Positions 1 through 15,000 of a DNA stretch of 64,000 bases are shown one piece after another. The DNA lies in contig JAYMTJ010000040.1 in the NCBI GenBank assembly GCA_036897525.1, forward strand, positions 1-64,000. The letters are read 5' to 3'. The notes under the pieces are model-generated. The model made no database searches and was not told where the DNA came from. It was given only the letters and a program-made list of their open reading frames with translations. The DNA comes from Pelargonium x hortorum. Taxonomy: Eukaryota > Streptophyta > Magnoliopsida > Geraniales > Geraniaceae. The stretch's first letter is position 1. Each line of letters begins with the position of its first letter. The position numbers were made by a program, and so were the translations under genes.

Positions 1-3000
1 TGAGTCAATATAATAAGATTCTTCGAAGGCAGTTGAATGAAGTTTATTACAAATATTGGGAACTCCAGTTTTCTTTCTGGATCAGAGATCATTACCTTAA
101 CCTTAACAAAGTTATCCCATCCCAGTAACAAAGAAAAGAGACAATTTGATTCTATCTAAAATGAAAGCTTCTTAAGAAAAGAGGATACCTGATCCCTCAC
201 TTTAGAGAATTTTACCATAAGGAATTGAAGCCCTCTCGAAAAATCATATAAATAATATGGATAGCTAATGAGAGCCCCTTAGGAATAAAAACTCGAGGAA
301 TAGGGTTCTTTCTTAGAAGAAGAGTTCTATAGTCTTTAGATATTACAAGTTTTCATTAACCTTAGCATACGGAGGAGTTTAAAGGTTTACTATTCAAGGG
401 GTTGTCTAGCTTTTGTGACCATTAACAATTTGTACAAGGTTTTGTTGAGAGCTCTTTTTGGGAGCAAGTCGAAATAGAAATAGAATATAGGGAGTCCCAG
501 CTTTCTTACTTGTCAGGCCCCTATATATAATCCAGAAAAATGGAAATTGTAAAATATAATGGAGATCAAGGGGCTCTTCAGTCAAGTTTAGTACTATATC
601 TGGTTTTTCATTTCAACAGGGTGACATAGAATTTGAATTGCTAGTTTATACTAATTAACGTCGCGGTTTTTAGGGCAAAGACATAAAGTCTTTTTAGTTT
701 TAGAGAGAGACTAGAAAGAAGTATTAGGTTTCAAGTCAAAAAGCTCAGGGTTAAATTGTAGCAAGCAGAAAAGAGATGCGATTAGAAAACATAAAGCTTT
801 AACTTAGTTCAGAGAGGAAATAAAAGTCTTAGTATTAGTCAATTCTGGCAATAGAAAATATAGGCTTTTACATTACCGTCGTTGCGATATACAGGCAGGA
901 GAAATTCATTTCTTAAAGTGATAGGGGTGGAGTTACAGCAAGAATTTGAAATCTTGTGCTTGTAAAATAAATATAGAGTCAAGTCTTAAATGAATAATTA
1001 AGAGATCTTTTCCTAGGAATTTCAGTAATAAATCAAATTGATTTGGGTAAGGGTGTCCTAGGGGGGTTATTTATAAACCCAGGTAGGGCTTTGGTCTACA
1101 AATTCTTTAAAAGTATAGTAATACAAGGAAGGAGTTATAAAACGCATTTGTCATGGGGGTTCCTCTCCTTTTGTTTTGGAGCAAACAGCAAGTAGAAGGG
1201 GGGTCCTGGTTTTGTATTCTAAAATTTAGGAGATCCATATAAGATAAGGGAAGTCTTTTGGCTCGGCAGGGGGCTTCTGTCTGGGAAGAAAGGCATTTTT
1301 GTTAAAAAAGTAAGAAGTATATAAAATAATTTGGTTTTTTTACAAGTAGGAAGAGTATGAAAGTTAAGGGTTTAGAGTTAACTTAATAAGATAGAGAAAC
1401 TTCTTAGGTTAAGCAGATTACAGACTGTTGGTAGTTTAGGATATTCAGAGATCCTTAGTTGATGGAATCGCGAGGGCATTTCCTTTATAAGAAGTGCGCT
1501 TTGTCGGTGAGGTGGTTCTAAGAGACTTCCCTTTGATCAGTTAGAGAGTGTTTTATTAGCAAGACACTTATTAGTTATAGGAGGCTAAGAGATTTATTGG
1601 TTGTGGTGGTTAAGGTCTTTCAGTTGACAGAATTTTCCTTAACCTTAAGCCGATACTTAGTTAAGGGTTTCGAGTGAGGGTATTGACTTCCTTTGCGAAT
1701 GAGAGTGTTCCTGGGATTTGTTAGCGTTAGCAAGAGTGAGTACCCTTGTTGAAGTTGAGAGAAATATGCTGGATATAAGTAGACTTTCATTGCCCTTTGC
1801 CTTTATCGTTAGGGATGATACAAACTTAATAGTTAGTGCTTTGATGAATCCATCTACTTTTTTTTTTATTGATTTTGCATGTATACGAAATAAACTTTCT
1901 GATTTTCTTTCTCGGGTCTACATAAGTAAAATCTAGTTATGAACTTTTACCGCTATATAAAAGAAACTTTTTTCATAAAAGAGGCTCCAAAACAGTGCTT
2001 TCCCTTGTATAGGACCCCCTTTTTTTTCATGTGCAAATTTCTACTACGACAAAAAAGTATGAAGATGAAGAGCATTTTGTGTATAGAGACAGACTCCTTT
2101 TAGAATTTTTTTATGTCCACTATGTAGTAAAACCGATAAAACTGTACTGAAATGAGATTTCCTAACATCCATGCAGACCTAAACTACAACTTTAAAGGAT
2201 ACTAAAAGCTGAATAAAGGACATAAAGAAAATCCCCTTGATTGTTACTTCGGTTTGACAAGCCTTAAACTGAGAAGGAATACTAAAGTAAAGGAAGACTG
2301 GGTTTCCCAGAGGACATTCAGAAAGAAAGTCTCCCTATTACTCTGATATGGACGAATGAGAGCGATAATCAATCAGTGCTAGAATAATCTCAATAGGTAT
2401 TTCATTGGTTCAAGTCCTTTCGTAATAAGATCTTAGTTTAAGAATTCTAGGTACCACCTTCTTTTACACGGAGCTCCTTTTCTTAGCTAGTTGTACTCTT
2501 TGGTTCCCTTTTGTTCAGTTACGAGAGAAGATATTGTTGTAGTTCTTATATAATAAAATACTCTAAGGAGCTCTATTAATTAAATAAAAGTCGTAATTTC
2601 ACTACAGTTTTGAAAATAGTTATTAACTTTTGTAACAAAGGCAACAGAGGTTCTTTTACGAATTATTTATATAGAGCACTGGATTTGCATATAACTGACT
2701 AATCTAAGCCACAAACCAATTACTTTGAATGTAGCTCTACTAGATAAGTCCTTAGGTTACAGACCCCTTTCAATTCCACTAAGTTAAAACCACTAGAAAA
2801 GAAATACCGCTCTAAGGGCAACCCCTTGTCATATTTAGAGACCTAGTATACATGCTTACACAGTCCCCGGCTCAGTTTCTGTCAAGGATATGTAAAGGAG
2901 CTTTGCTTTAGTTTTGTACTTAGTCTAAGGTCTAAGAGTAAGGGCAACATCTTACTAAGATTTTTACAGGCCCCGTTTAGTTTCACTTTTGTCAAAGGAA

Positions 3001-6000
3001 AAATATCAAACAAGGGATAAGGGGCTCCCTAGCAAAAGCCGGATAGGTTAAAGTGTGGGAAATACGACCCTTTTGGGGGGGTGTTTGCTCGTTGAGTGTA
3101 GTAAATTTCAGGTTCTTTTTATTTAGATTTAGAAAAAGTCTTTCACTTCGGATACGCTATATTTCAAAATTTAAGGCCGGAAGTTCCCCACTTTTATAAA
3201 GAGCCCTACAACTACAGACCGCTTTAGTCCGCAATGCTGGGTAGTTTCCCTTAAAAAAGGGTTTGGTTTAGTAGAAGCTCTGCCTGGGATTACATTTTCT
3301 ATATAGTAAAGGGTTTATTCACAAATTATAAAGCTATACGGCATAGACTTTATTGTAGATTTCTTGAGAATTATCAACCATGTACCCTACCAGTAAACTT
3401 CGGGATAACTCTACACCTAGCGGGCTTTTTAAGAACTTATACTATCACCGAGTAGGATAAAAAAGAAAATGATGTAAGCCTATTAAATTCCCTAGTAATC
3501 GAGGTCAGAAAACTGCACGGGATATTTAACTAATAGATAAATGAAAGTATTGTCATTTTATTATAACACTTGATAGCAGTTAAGCAGAGTTTTAACACAA
3601 GGGCCTCCCGCCAAGCAATCATAAAAGAATTTCTTTGGAGTCCATAATCTAAGGGTTCCTTTACTTACTACTTTATAAGTCCGGTAAGTGCGCTCTTATT
3701 GTATATTGTAACCACAAGGGTTCATTTTAGTTTAACAGTTCCTACTGGGGTATAATACTCGTGAGGAATACTGCTTTTTTTGTTTGAAAAATATAAGCGA
3801 CAAAGAACTTCCTTTATAATTTTTAGTTTTTAAGAATGTCTTTCTACTCTTTTGAAAAAAGGGGCTTATCTATTCTTAAACTGTATCAAGAGTTTTAGAA
3901 AGAATTTCCTTCTTTTTATTCAGGTTTTTTTTTGCCCAAAGGACTTACTGCGCCTTATTGGAACTGAACTAAAAAGGAGATTCGGAGGTCCCTAGATCGG
4001 TGTCATCCCAATTCTGGTGTCGGTTATTAAGCGTAATCTCGGTTATATGAACTACTAATCGAAACCCTATAAACATCAAAGAAATTCTAAATATTCCTAG
4101 ATAGGCACCCTTAACTTTACACTTTATAGATATTTACTTTAACGGAAAATTCTCGAATAAAAAAAAAAGACTTTTTTTATATATTTTCTTGCTTTATGAT
4201 TCCTAAAATGGAAACCTCCTCCTTAATATTTTAATAGCTGCAGGGAATACAGAGAATATACGAGTTCTAATCCCAAAGCACTTCTAAGACCTCGAAATCT
4301 AAAAAATAGGGTGCTGGACTCCACTCCCAGCTTTAGTCTTAAGAGCTCCTAGGCACACACAGGAGTTACTCTACTACTTTAGAACAGAAGCCTATTGAAA
4401 GCCTTACTCTTAATTTAATTACAGCTAGACTTGTCCTCTGTAGCTTACTCTCTTATTTTATTGTATTAACTGATGTATTTATTGTATTACTTCTTATATT
4501 ATAAATAAAGGAAACTCCCTTAGGATGGGCGCATATCCTATAGATTTTAGGTCTATTTTGGAAGGCTTTCTATACTATATATTCCTAGATCTAGATAAAG
4601 TAATAAACACAAATAGGGTTCCTTCTTAAAATAAAATATTATACATTTCAGTATTTCTTTTCAAAATGTTAATTAAAGGCTGTAAATCTAGATTAACGTA
4701 GTACCCAAGTTTATATAAATTCTTTTGTTTATTACTAGTTTGAGTTGGGTCGTCTCTCTTATTTTGGAGGTGTGTTTTGTACATCAAAGGCTTTTCCATA
4801 TACTGCTTTTAGTTCAAGTCATGCGGGCTCCACTAAATACCAAAAAAGCTCCTAGTCTAGTATAACTTTATCGAAAATTTATAGTTTAAGTTCTATCTTT
4901 TATAAGCTAATAACTAAAACTTATTACAAATTAAAGTCTTGAGCCTTTTCACTTTCTATTCCTTCTTACTTATTCTCTTATTCTGCTGCGGATGGAGAGA
5001 GAGATATTAGAAGCAAATGACGGGATACCTAATCAGAGAAAGCTGTATACCCTCGTTAAAGTCTTAAGGTTAAGAAGGACCCATTTGAGTGTTCGCGTTT
5101 TAAGAAGTTTTTTAACAGTCAACCTTTCCCGGTAACGTACGAGGTTAGAGTTTTCCTTTCAAAAGCTACGTAAAAGTCTTCTGAGGAATTCTCCTGAATA
5201 TAAAGTATTAATAACTTAGCACTTCCCGGGATAGCTTTTTTGTTCAAGGATCCTTTGTTTAAGAGAATTTTGTTTAGATACTGGTACCGGGTAGGTTTAT
5301 CCATAATGGGAATAAGATTTTAGAGCGTGTTTCCCCCTTTGTTTCATTTTCTTAGTCTTCGTAGCTGTTAGGCCCCTCTTGAAGGTAGAAAAGCCTGCTT
5401 CTGCAACACGCAATTTAGATATATAGTATATAAACTACTCTTATTTAGAAATTCCTTATTTAATCTTGCACATACTTGAGAACGAGCATCCTGGTAAATA
5501 AGGGGTTGAAGTCAAACAAGTAGTAAAGTTTAGCGGGCTTGCAGAATTTCTATTTCACAAATAAAGTCAAGGCCCTGGCCCTCTTTCTGATTCTAAACAA
5601 GAGCTCAGGAGAATACCTAGAAAACGGAACTTATAACTTTTACTTCATTTACTGCAAACAAGGGAACAACAAAAAAAGAGCCAGAGCTTGTAGGATGTAG
5701 CAGTACAGGAATTGCTTTGGTACCGGTATAAAAACTTCGAAGAAAAATTTATAGCTCTGGAGCCCTTCTTCTTAATTTTATTATAGTATAGGCGAGGTCT
5801 GGGTACAGAAAAGACTTTATTTAAACTTTTCACTACCTAAGTAATAACTGCTTAAGTGCAAATCTTTGTAAGGGGGAGTATCCCCTATACTGGGGGATTT
5901 AAGCGCATATTGGAGGTTTAGGCTTAATAAGTATCCCCTTCATTTCATTTTTTATCTAGAGTTCTCCTTTGGTTTCTCGTATTGTGTAGAAACTTTTACT

Positions 6001-8400
6001 TATGCCTATAAACTTCCCTATCCCTAATACTGGCTATTGCTGAGAACTGCTTGAAAAGCTAAGCTACTTGAGTTTCAAGCCATAAGAATTGCCCCTTGTA
6101 ACCACTAGAGCAACTTCTACTTTTAAAGTTTTTGGGATTAGACTACATATCTTTCTAGAATGTAACCTTACATTTATTAATTCTTGGAATAAAAGAAAGA
6201 GGCCAGAAATATTGTATTTTATGCGAGTGGATTTTTTTGAAGTGAGAACTCCCGCAAGTTAATGGGCGTCTTTAATTAATAACGAACGATATAGGAGAAG
6301 AGAAGGAGTAAGTTCTAATTATAAAATTTTCAGAAAAAAGTAATAGAGCTGTCAATAAAATAGGAGTGCTTTTTTGAATCTCTGAAATTCCATGCAATAA
6401 CTGACTTATTCTGTGCGTTTTTTTGTACTTTTACACTCTCTTAAGGAAAGGGAATAGTAAAACACCCTTTAAAATATTTCTAGACACTTCCTAGTACTGG
6501 AGGGTGGGGGAGTGGTAGCTTTCTAAAAAAAGGATCCGATTGTATTAGTTTGTTCTATTCTAACCAGGATAAACAAGCGAAGCGGTCTAAGCTATAACAG
6601 TACTGTATAGAATTCCTGTTTTATCTTTCTAAGGAATAGAATACAGAACTTCTAGAATCTCTTTGCTTTTGGAATCCTAGGATTGTGTACTAATTCCCTC
6701 TGTAAACAAATGTTTGAACCTGTCAATTTAGGTCTTTATTTTGGTGTAATAACTCTTGAGTAACCTGTTCTAAACCCAGCTTGTGCGGTGCCAACTTTCT
6801 TTTCTGTGTTATTGTAGCTACTGTCTTTATAGTGTTATGAGACCTAGAATCTATTCTTTATTCTTTTCTTCTCAATTAGCTTGTTCTATTAGTTTACCAG
6901 CCTTAGGGTTCCCCCTTATAGATATAATAGTCTTTAATCCTAATGCTAATTCAGAAGCTGTAACTATACTTCGTTAAAACTTCCCTTATAATTACTTTGA
7001 AAGTCTATTCTTCTTGGTTAATGGAGCTTACCTTAGCTTATTTTTTGTTACTTATTTGCTAATTGTTAAACCTTTTCTTTTAAAGCCAATTTACAGACTG
7101 GGGAAGATAGCTAATCCGTTAATGAGTTTTCCTTTTGGTAAGGTGTATTCCTCTTGCGTAGCTAGTACTATAAAAGAGACTCGAAAAAGCATAAGAAAAC
7201 CCTTAGAATTTTCGTAAAATATTGAAAGAAATCCAAAGCGCCTAAGTACTAAAATAAAAATGAAGCGGTCACAGCTTTACTAACCGGGTATCTATCTTAC
7301 TATCAAGTTTAAGTGAAACTGGAGGGGGTCCGATTTTTAGAACCCGTATTCTGTTTCACTTTTATTGCATTTGAACTCTCTGCACTGCAAATTAAGGGAT
7401 TGTCTCGATAATTTAAGCCCGAGGACTCTTTAAGAAACCAGATAAGAGCTTTGAATAAGGTTAAAACAAGAATAAACTCTTGGCAATTGAGGGGTTCACT
7501 AACAAATAGGACAGAATTGCAGTTACTATTCAGTAACTGGATAGATAAATCCTAAGATACACCATATATCTCTCTAAATTCTGAAAATAAAAGAATATTC
7601 ATGAAGACCCTTTTATATCCCTTTTATAAAGAGTTCTCTTGCAACTGCAAATTTCTTAGTGCAGGATAATAACAAGGAACCCGATAAAGTGTGTTAGAAG
7701 TCCTCTTGGCTTACTAAAAATCAATCTAGTTTAAACTTAGGTAAATATACTAATATAGTGTTAGGTCACAGGTTCGAATTATATTCATAGCAAGTTTTGT
7801 AGTGGAATTGCAGGAGTTCATGTACAAGAAATTTACAACTTAATCATTTATTAGAAGATTCTAGCCTATCCCTTCCCTAATAGTTATGAAATTAAGCTTT
7901 TCTCCCAAGTACCTTATCAGAGCCTAGTAAAAAAAAGCATTTTAAAATTTTAACTCCCATTAGCTAACTCTTAAACATTCGAAGCATATAAAATTATATT
8001 ATAGACTTTTTATAGAAATTTATAGGTCTTGCAAGAACCCGATAGATTTCCGGATGATGCCCTGTTTTGTTTATACTTATTTTACACTTACTTAAAGGTA
8101 AGTGATTTTTAGATTCTAGACATAAAGGTCAGATACTGGATAGACTTTTGTTGTACACGCCTAACTTCCTAAGTTCTTTAACCTCCTTTCTTTGGTTAGT
8201 CACCATTTTACTCTGTAATCCATTTATTTAAAGCATATGCCCAACTAAAAAAAAAAAGAGGGGTCTAAACTAAAAGAGATAGATCTAAGTAAGCTTGTAA
8301 GAGTTTTTTAGTCAAAACATATTACTATTGCGAGTAGTCTAGCACTAAGCTGTTAAATAAGCACTTGATAAAAAGACTTAGACTAACATGGAGACATTTA
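1..8400. other. Noncoding AT-rich spacer, no gene recognised
   Basis: I see no protein gene, rRNA or convincing tRNA here. Open frames are at most about 72 codons and have no recognisable motifs. The stretch is dominated by A and T runs interrupted every few dozen bases by short G/C cores such as GGAGCTCC at 2470-2477. There is a run of seven G at 3075-3081. One isolated tRNA T-arm-like motif lies at 2404-2420 (loop TTCAAGT, stem 3 of 5 pairs) and another T-loop-like motif at 7773-7779. Neither has a matching acceptor or anticodon arm, so they are not called as genes. Confidence 0.6.
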
Positions 8401-9000
8401 AGAGCCCCCTATATATAGTACTTTACCTTTAACCCAGTCTAGCAGAGAAAGTGAGAGAGGAGACATTCTCTTCCTGTTCTAATGTATTCTTGCTATTTAT
8501 TATATAGAAGAAACTCATTCTGTCTATATAAGCTATATAAGATCAGTGTCTATTTAGTACTAGTCATTATTTAGTACTAGTCATTAGGTCTTATAAGAGT
8601 CTTATACAGTCTATCTTGTTCTAGTAGTTAATTAGTTCTATTAGGATTGGTAAAGAGGTAAGCTTGTCTTAATTCGTTTGTCTTCCTTAGTAGTTCTCTT
8701 CCCTCTTGTACTATGCTTTCTTTTAGCGGAGGATACATTATCTTAGACGGAATCCATGTTACAGAGGGAGCTCCTTTAGTATCTGAATACACCTACCACG
8801 TACATGGGACCCATCTCTTATTCCTTCTTTGGTTTCATGAACGGTAAAGTCAAACTTGTTTTGCTAATGTTCTTGTAAGCCATTCTAATGGAGGACAGTC
8901 CTAGTTCTATTGTGAACCTGAACCGAGTTTGATTAGCCAATCCGTGTTTTGTGAGAGTACATTCCTTGTTGATTAATTGGTTTAGGAACAACCTTACTTG
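8400..9000. repeat. Repeat-rich tract sharing motifs with other places in the window
   Basis: This tract carries a perfect 17-bp tandem duplication and the motif TTCCTGTTCTAATG at 8471-8484. That motif recurs inverted near 47.6 kb, and shorter forms appear at 24.94, 38.85 and 42.51 kb. A related CATTCTAATGGAGGA lies at 8881-8895. It also has a stretch near 8729 with TAGCGGAGGA followed by a TTATCTTAGA segment, loosely like the repeat family at 43.5 and 54.0 kb. No open frame of interest is present. I read it as an old, diverged dispersed repeat; its boundaries are approximate. Confidence 0.4.
8551..8584. repeat. 17-bp tandem duplication (2 copies)
   Basis: The unit TATTTAGTACTAGTCAT occurs twice back to back with no difference between copies, so the duplication looks recent compared with the diverged repeats around it. 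Confidence 0.95.
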
Positions 9001-12000
9001 TCTTTCGGTGTAAACTCTTTTTCTTGGATAGTGACATTCTTATTTAAGGAATTGAAGTGTAAAGACCCTTTCTCTTTTAGGGAGACTCCAGATAGAGACC
9101 TTTAGGGTTTGTTTCTATTAGATCCTGTAATCCCAGTACTTTTTTTTCTTAATCTTAAACGGAGTACTAAAGAAAAAGGAAGCACTTCCCAGGAGTCCGC
9201 TATATTTTAACCTATATATCCGATGCAATACTTTATACTTTTTATTTATAAGAATTAGTTGAATAGGGGATTCCGTGCCTTTCCTCGGGAGATATCGCAG
9301 ATTAGTATTTGCTTTAGTATAACTTTCTGTCAGCTTTCCTAATAATGAGACTTTGACACGGATTTTCTTTTCTAGACGGAGTCCTATTCTTCTACTTCAA
9401 AAGAAAAGAAGTGCTTGCAATGTATACAGGGAACCCCTAAACCAAAGTGATGGAATGCCTATTAAAAGGAGTTTGTTTTACAGGGATCCTTTTATTCTTT
9501 AAAAAAGGGGCTGTTAGCTCCTAGTTTCAGATAAAAAGAGTCTTATTACTCTTTATGCAATAATTCACTATAAGAAACCCAGAGTAATACAATAAATTAG
9601 AACAGGGCTATACTCTAAAAATAGATATAAGGGGCCCTGCGAACAGTCATTTTGTTTGATAAACGTTCTAGGACAGGATACTTAGTTGTTTATTTCCAAC
9701 CAAGTAGAGCCCAGGTACACAATAAAATAAGAGCCATTTTTCACCTAGCAGAAGGTACAAGTAAAGTACATAGTTATACTCCGGTTACAAGCAGCTATCT
9801 CGATTTCTGGTCCTTTAGTTTTTTGATTGGGTTTTCATATTAAAGAAATAGCTTGGGTCCTAGTATAATAGTGACTCGTTAGGTAAATAAGTTTTCTTCG
9901 GCTTAGTAGTAGGATCCCCTTGCTTTTGAAATCCTTGAAATGAAAGCTTATGCATATTAGGTAGGATAAACGGAAATACCTCAGTAATACCAAATTAACC
10001 AGAATACGGGGATCAAGTACTAGATATTAAGTTTTCACTATAGTTTACCTTTTCTTTAAAATTTCCAGCTTTCAGGAGTGTCAAAATATCCAACCTAGTG
10101 CATACCCTTTTTTATATAACATTTGAGACCTCTTTAAAGCCGCCTCTCCTCCTTAGGAAGAGCATAGGTTCCCTGATGAGAATAAGTTTTTTATTCTTAA
10201 AAAACAGGATCCAGGATTCACTAAATATTTACTTAGATAAGGACTTCCTTATTAAAGAGCAAATCCTAGGAAAAGAAAAGGTGTTTTTTTAGATGTATAG
10301 TAGGATAATGGAATTAGTACAAACAAAACCTACCAGATTGCGGATGAAGGATGCTACTTAAAGACTTTTTTTCACTAAAGAAAGGGTCCAAAAGGGGAGT
10401 TTAAGACAGATTAATTAATGGAGCACTCGTAATTTTAGGAAACTCCTTACAGTATAGGATACTACTACTACTAATGATTTCTAGGTTTTTTTTTGAAATT
10501 ACTATTAAAAAGACTATACTATACCCTGATGAGACACACTAGGTTACCTCTGAAAGCACCTCCATAAAGTAGGCGCACTCGATAAATCCGTAAAATAACT
10601 CGAAGTTTTAACTTTGGAAATAAGATTTAGTCTTCTTCGTTAGAAATTGAAATGTGAGATACACTTTAAAATTTCTACACGGATAAGTATGTTGTCTTTA
10701 TTCTCATCGTTGAATCAAAAAATTATAGCTAACAATTTGCGTGCTTCAAAGTTTCTAAATGTCATAATGGCGTATATTAAGAGAAGATGTCAGTTTAATA
10801 CTTTACTCAAAAAACCATTTACATACAGTAGTAAAGCCGGGTTTTATACGATATAAATCTCTTCAGTACGTGTAGAAAATAAGTCTCACAATGCAGAGAG
10901 CCCCTTGTTAATACAAGAATACAAGGGATTTACTTAAAAAAGGAGGCTTCCTTTAATTTAGGGGCTGCTCGAGATACAAAACGAAAGGAATTCCTGCTAG
11001 CAGGGTAAAATTGACTAACGGATAAAAATTTCATGTAGGGCTTTGATGTGAGGAATCTTGGACTCTTTTTGACTCAGATGCTCTAAAGTTACTATGGATA
11101 CTCGCCGATATGCCACCAATTTAGATTGGAATTTTATGAATTATTAACTACTTTTGCGAGTTAACTTCCCGGGGTTTCATTCTTCCTATACTTCTCAAGA
11201 AAGAACAAACACCTTTAGCTACAAAAAAAAAGAGGGATCCCTTCTCTCTCTACCCCTACTATAAGACAAATACTAAATATATCGGTCAAAGCCTTCACTC
11301 CCTGTTAGATGTGTTAATTTCATTATGTGTTTTGAAAAGATATTTAATAAAAACTCTTTCTTTATAGGATCTAGCCAAGCTTATACTATCTGTTGAAGAA
11401 AGACTTCTAGAAGCGTTCTCAAAAGGTTAAATCACAAGGGTTTCTTGGATATCCCGGGGGTAACGGGCTCTTTAGTCCTTTTTAATATAATAGATATTAC
11501 TTATTGGGGATGTACTCATTATCTTTTAGGGCTCTATCCTCTGTTAATGATAAGAGCAAAGAGTAATACGAATCTCCCTAATATACTATATACCTATATC
11601 TTCCATAACAAAAAGTAACTAATTAAAGCTCAAGGAATTTTTAAACAAAAGAAATTCTTTTTAAGAAGGCTTTCCTTTTCTGGGATCTCTAAAAGGGGCT
11701 CTAATCAAAAAATGAACGGGATCCCTGTTTAACAACTTTACAGGTTGGGAATTTAATACTTACGATTTTGCCTATTAGATTTTCTTTATCACTTCAGTTT
11801 GCTGTAAAGCTCTTTTATTGGAAGTCAAGATTTACTCATTCTGTATTTAACAAGCTTGCCAAGTCTTTTTACCTAAAAGAATCCCCTAGTAAATGGAAAT
11901 AGTAGTTTGGTAAGTTAAGTAGTATAGATATCCGATTTTGACTCTCCTTAGTTTATAGCAAGTGCGAAGTTGGTTAGTATACCGCGCAGTACAGAACTCG

Positions 12001-15000
12001 GTGAAAGAGTGAGAGGTTGAGTCATTCGTACAAGCCTGCTGGTAAGGGAGATCCTTACTTTTGTGTAACTCTAGAGATGAGTGCACAGGAATTGAGTCTA
12101 TAGTAATTATATAGACCACCAACTTGAATTTAAGGTGTATACTTTGGTAATTGTCTCTTGCTACTTTTAGAGAAGTTCATGAACACGACCCTATATTGAT
12201 ATTGATATTGATATTGAAACCGGTTCGGGATAGTCTAATTTGTTCGAGATCTATACATTAAAAAATGACCCTTTATTTATGAAACCTAAAAAACTCGGGA
12301 TTTGGAAAAGAGTAAATATAAATCGAGTAGAATGAAAGGAACGTTCATAAGGGTTAACCTCAGGGATCTCCCTTTTTTTGCCTTGCTTTTCAAATCAAAT
12401 AAAGCATGATAGAAGAAGAATGAATGCTGTATCAGTACGATAAGTCTGTCTTTTTTTTTTTCAAGAACGCATTCCTTACCTCATAATTAAGTAGAGCCTA
12501 ATACAACCTTGTACTAACCCAATTTTAGTTCATATTGTAAAGGTTTCTTACTTCGAGTAAATCCTACCTTATTAATTAAGGAAGCAACTCCTAACAACTC
12601 TTATAAATATAAATAATTCTGAAAATTCATGGGTCCAAGTCTCCGTAGGACAGTGGCATCCTCTTTATTAAACCACTAAAAAGAAAAAGGGGGATAAGTT
12701 AATTAAAAGCAAAAAAAAAAATCTAGATATACAAATCCAGTTAAATTAAATAATACTCAGTTATATCTATTTTTAATAAAGAAATTTGTATTTATACATA
12801 TAAAATGCAAGTAGAAAGAGACCAAAGATAAGGATTTTGTTAAAAATAGGGACACCCTTTACATAGTAAGCTAATTTTCATGAAGAGAATAAATTAGACC
12901 AATGACATAAAGTGTGTGAAAAGTGGGTCCCTATTCTAAAAAAAACCTTGTATATCTATGAAAAAAAAAAGTTAGTTCAAGCAAATAGCATATCATTACA
13001 GCATACCTAATTGAATTGAAAACTCGGATTTATAAGTAACCAAAAAGAGTAGACTATACTTTACATTCTTAATTCTTCCGTCGAGCAAGACTCATTTAGA
13101 ACTTACTTGGCGAAGTGTAGGACTTGGTTTCTGAAATAGGGCAGCTCCTTTGTTTCTGTTTCTAAGGAAAACCCATATATAAAGGGATAATCACGAAAAA
13201 GGCTAAACTTGAAAGACTTCGGAGAGTTCTGGTTCTAGGTAAAAAATAATAACAAATCGAATCTCTAATTTAATTATTCAATAATTTTATAAAAATAATA
13301 GCAGCTATAACTTTTTAGACTAACCCGAAGGAAAAATCAAGTTGTTTTCCTTTAGCTATATTAGATTTGAATATACATCCTTAGATTTTTGGATTTAATG
13401 TTTGCTCTAACAAAGACTTTATCTTAAAACCTCCTGATATATGACATAAGGCATAACCCAGTACTAAAACCTAATATAATAAGTTTTAAATGCTTAATTA
13501 AATGCTGTTTTTTTGTAAACACTTTCCAGATTTATACGGAGATACTATATGCTTCATAATACCTTACTCTTTAAATCTATATAGCTGAAATGAAATTATT
13601 GATTTTGATAATCAACCTAATACTTGGCTGAAATAAGAGTGTAAAATATTAAAGAATTCCTTTTCTAGTGGATGAACTTAACAGACCTAACTCTAGCTTC
13701 TAGGCACAACCCCTAGTAAACTCTGAGAGCAAAAGTTGTTATTTCTTGTGCTATTGCCTAGCGTATGCGATTCACCAGTCTTTACCCTAATATTCTTAAC
13801 TCCTAGAAGAACAAAAACGATTACTATAAAGAAAAGTTAGCATAACTATTCAAATAAAAAAAAGTATGAAATTGAATACTCAAACAAAGTAGAGATAAAA
13901 GAAAAAGCCATTTTTTCACTTTAAATTAAATCTTTGGTAAATATAAATAAGGGGGCTCTGGGATACAGAATTGTTATAGTAAAACCCATATAGATCTAAC
14001 TCTAACCTAGTAATCCTTTGTCTTTGGTAATTAATAAAAAAATATTTGGCTAAATGGGCGAAACTATTAAGCATCGCATCCCAACTAGCTTTAATTGACA
14101 CAGAGTAATAGAACACGGAACTCCATATTAGTAGAAAGACGTGCTCTTACTGTGGTATTGAAAAAGAAATCTTAGAATCGAATAACTTCTGTAGTATAGT
14201 CATTTTGCACATTAGTTAGTAAACTGCTGACTAAAATGTTATCGATAACCCCTTTGTGTAACTTGGTTATGTTCAGGAAAGTTATTTAATATGTACTTAT
14301 GACTACTTTTTTAGGATACCTAATACTCTTGTAATAAGGGCATAACCTTTTATTTTAAGGGAATTTACGTATAACCCTACACTACCAAAAAGGTTAGGCC
14401 TAAGAATTTGACAGGGTCTCAAGTATTCTTTTAACTAGGAGTTTTTTGAGAGTAAGGAGTAAGAGAACGCATACTTTTTTCAGGCTAACGCTATCAAAAA
14501 CCCCTCTTATGCTATAAAAAAATCCTTTTTATGAGACAGCAATCGCGTAAATAATAAATAGGATACCTGCTCGTCTTAACAGAGAAAACAACAAAACCCT
14601 TGTCAGTTTGCGTTGCGAATCTACTAAAGTCGTTTAGAATTCCAAGTTATTTGAATTTTATTAGTAGTATAGCGGATTCTAATGTGTATTGTCCACGTTT
14701 CTTTAATATCTAAGCCAGATATGTCTTTTTTACTCCACGGGGTACTTGTTGCTGAAATGCAAAAACTCAATTTTATTGAAAAAGGGTTGCTTTCTAAAAT
14801 AGACTGCCGCTAAGAACTAAAGAAATATTAGACTTTTGTTTAAAGCTCAGGAGCAAGAGAAACTAATAAGCCGTTTGTTTGTTGAAGTTAACTGCTTTTT
14901 AAAGTCAAGAAGCAAGCATTATTTGTAGTTATGGGTTCGAGTCGGGTAAGACTTGAGTTTTATAAATTAGTTTTTTGGGGGCTTTTCAAAGAAAGACTTG

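Noticed and set aside
371-400. ACGGAGGAGTTTAAAGGTTT, similar to LSU rRNA around the GTAACGGAGG region
   Set aside because: Neither the preceding CTCCT strand nor the following GTGCAAAGGC block is present, so it is most likely chance.
8553-8584. Similarity of the tandem unit to the cox1 codons for STNHK
   Set aside because: The similarity is short, in a tandem duplication, and no frame continues with cox1 residues.
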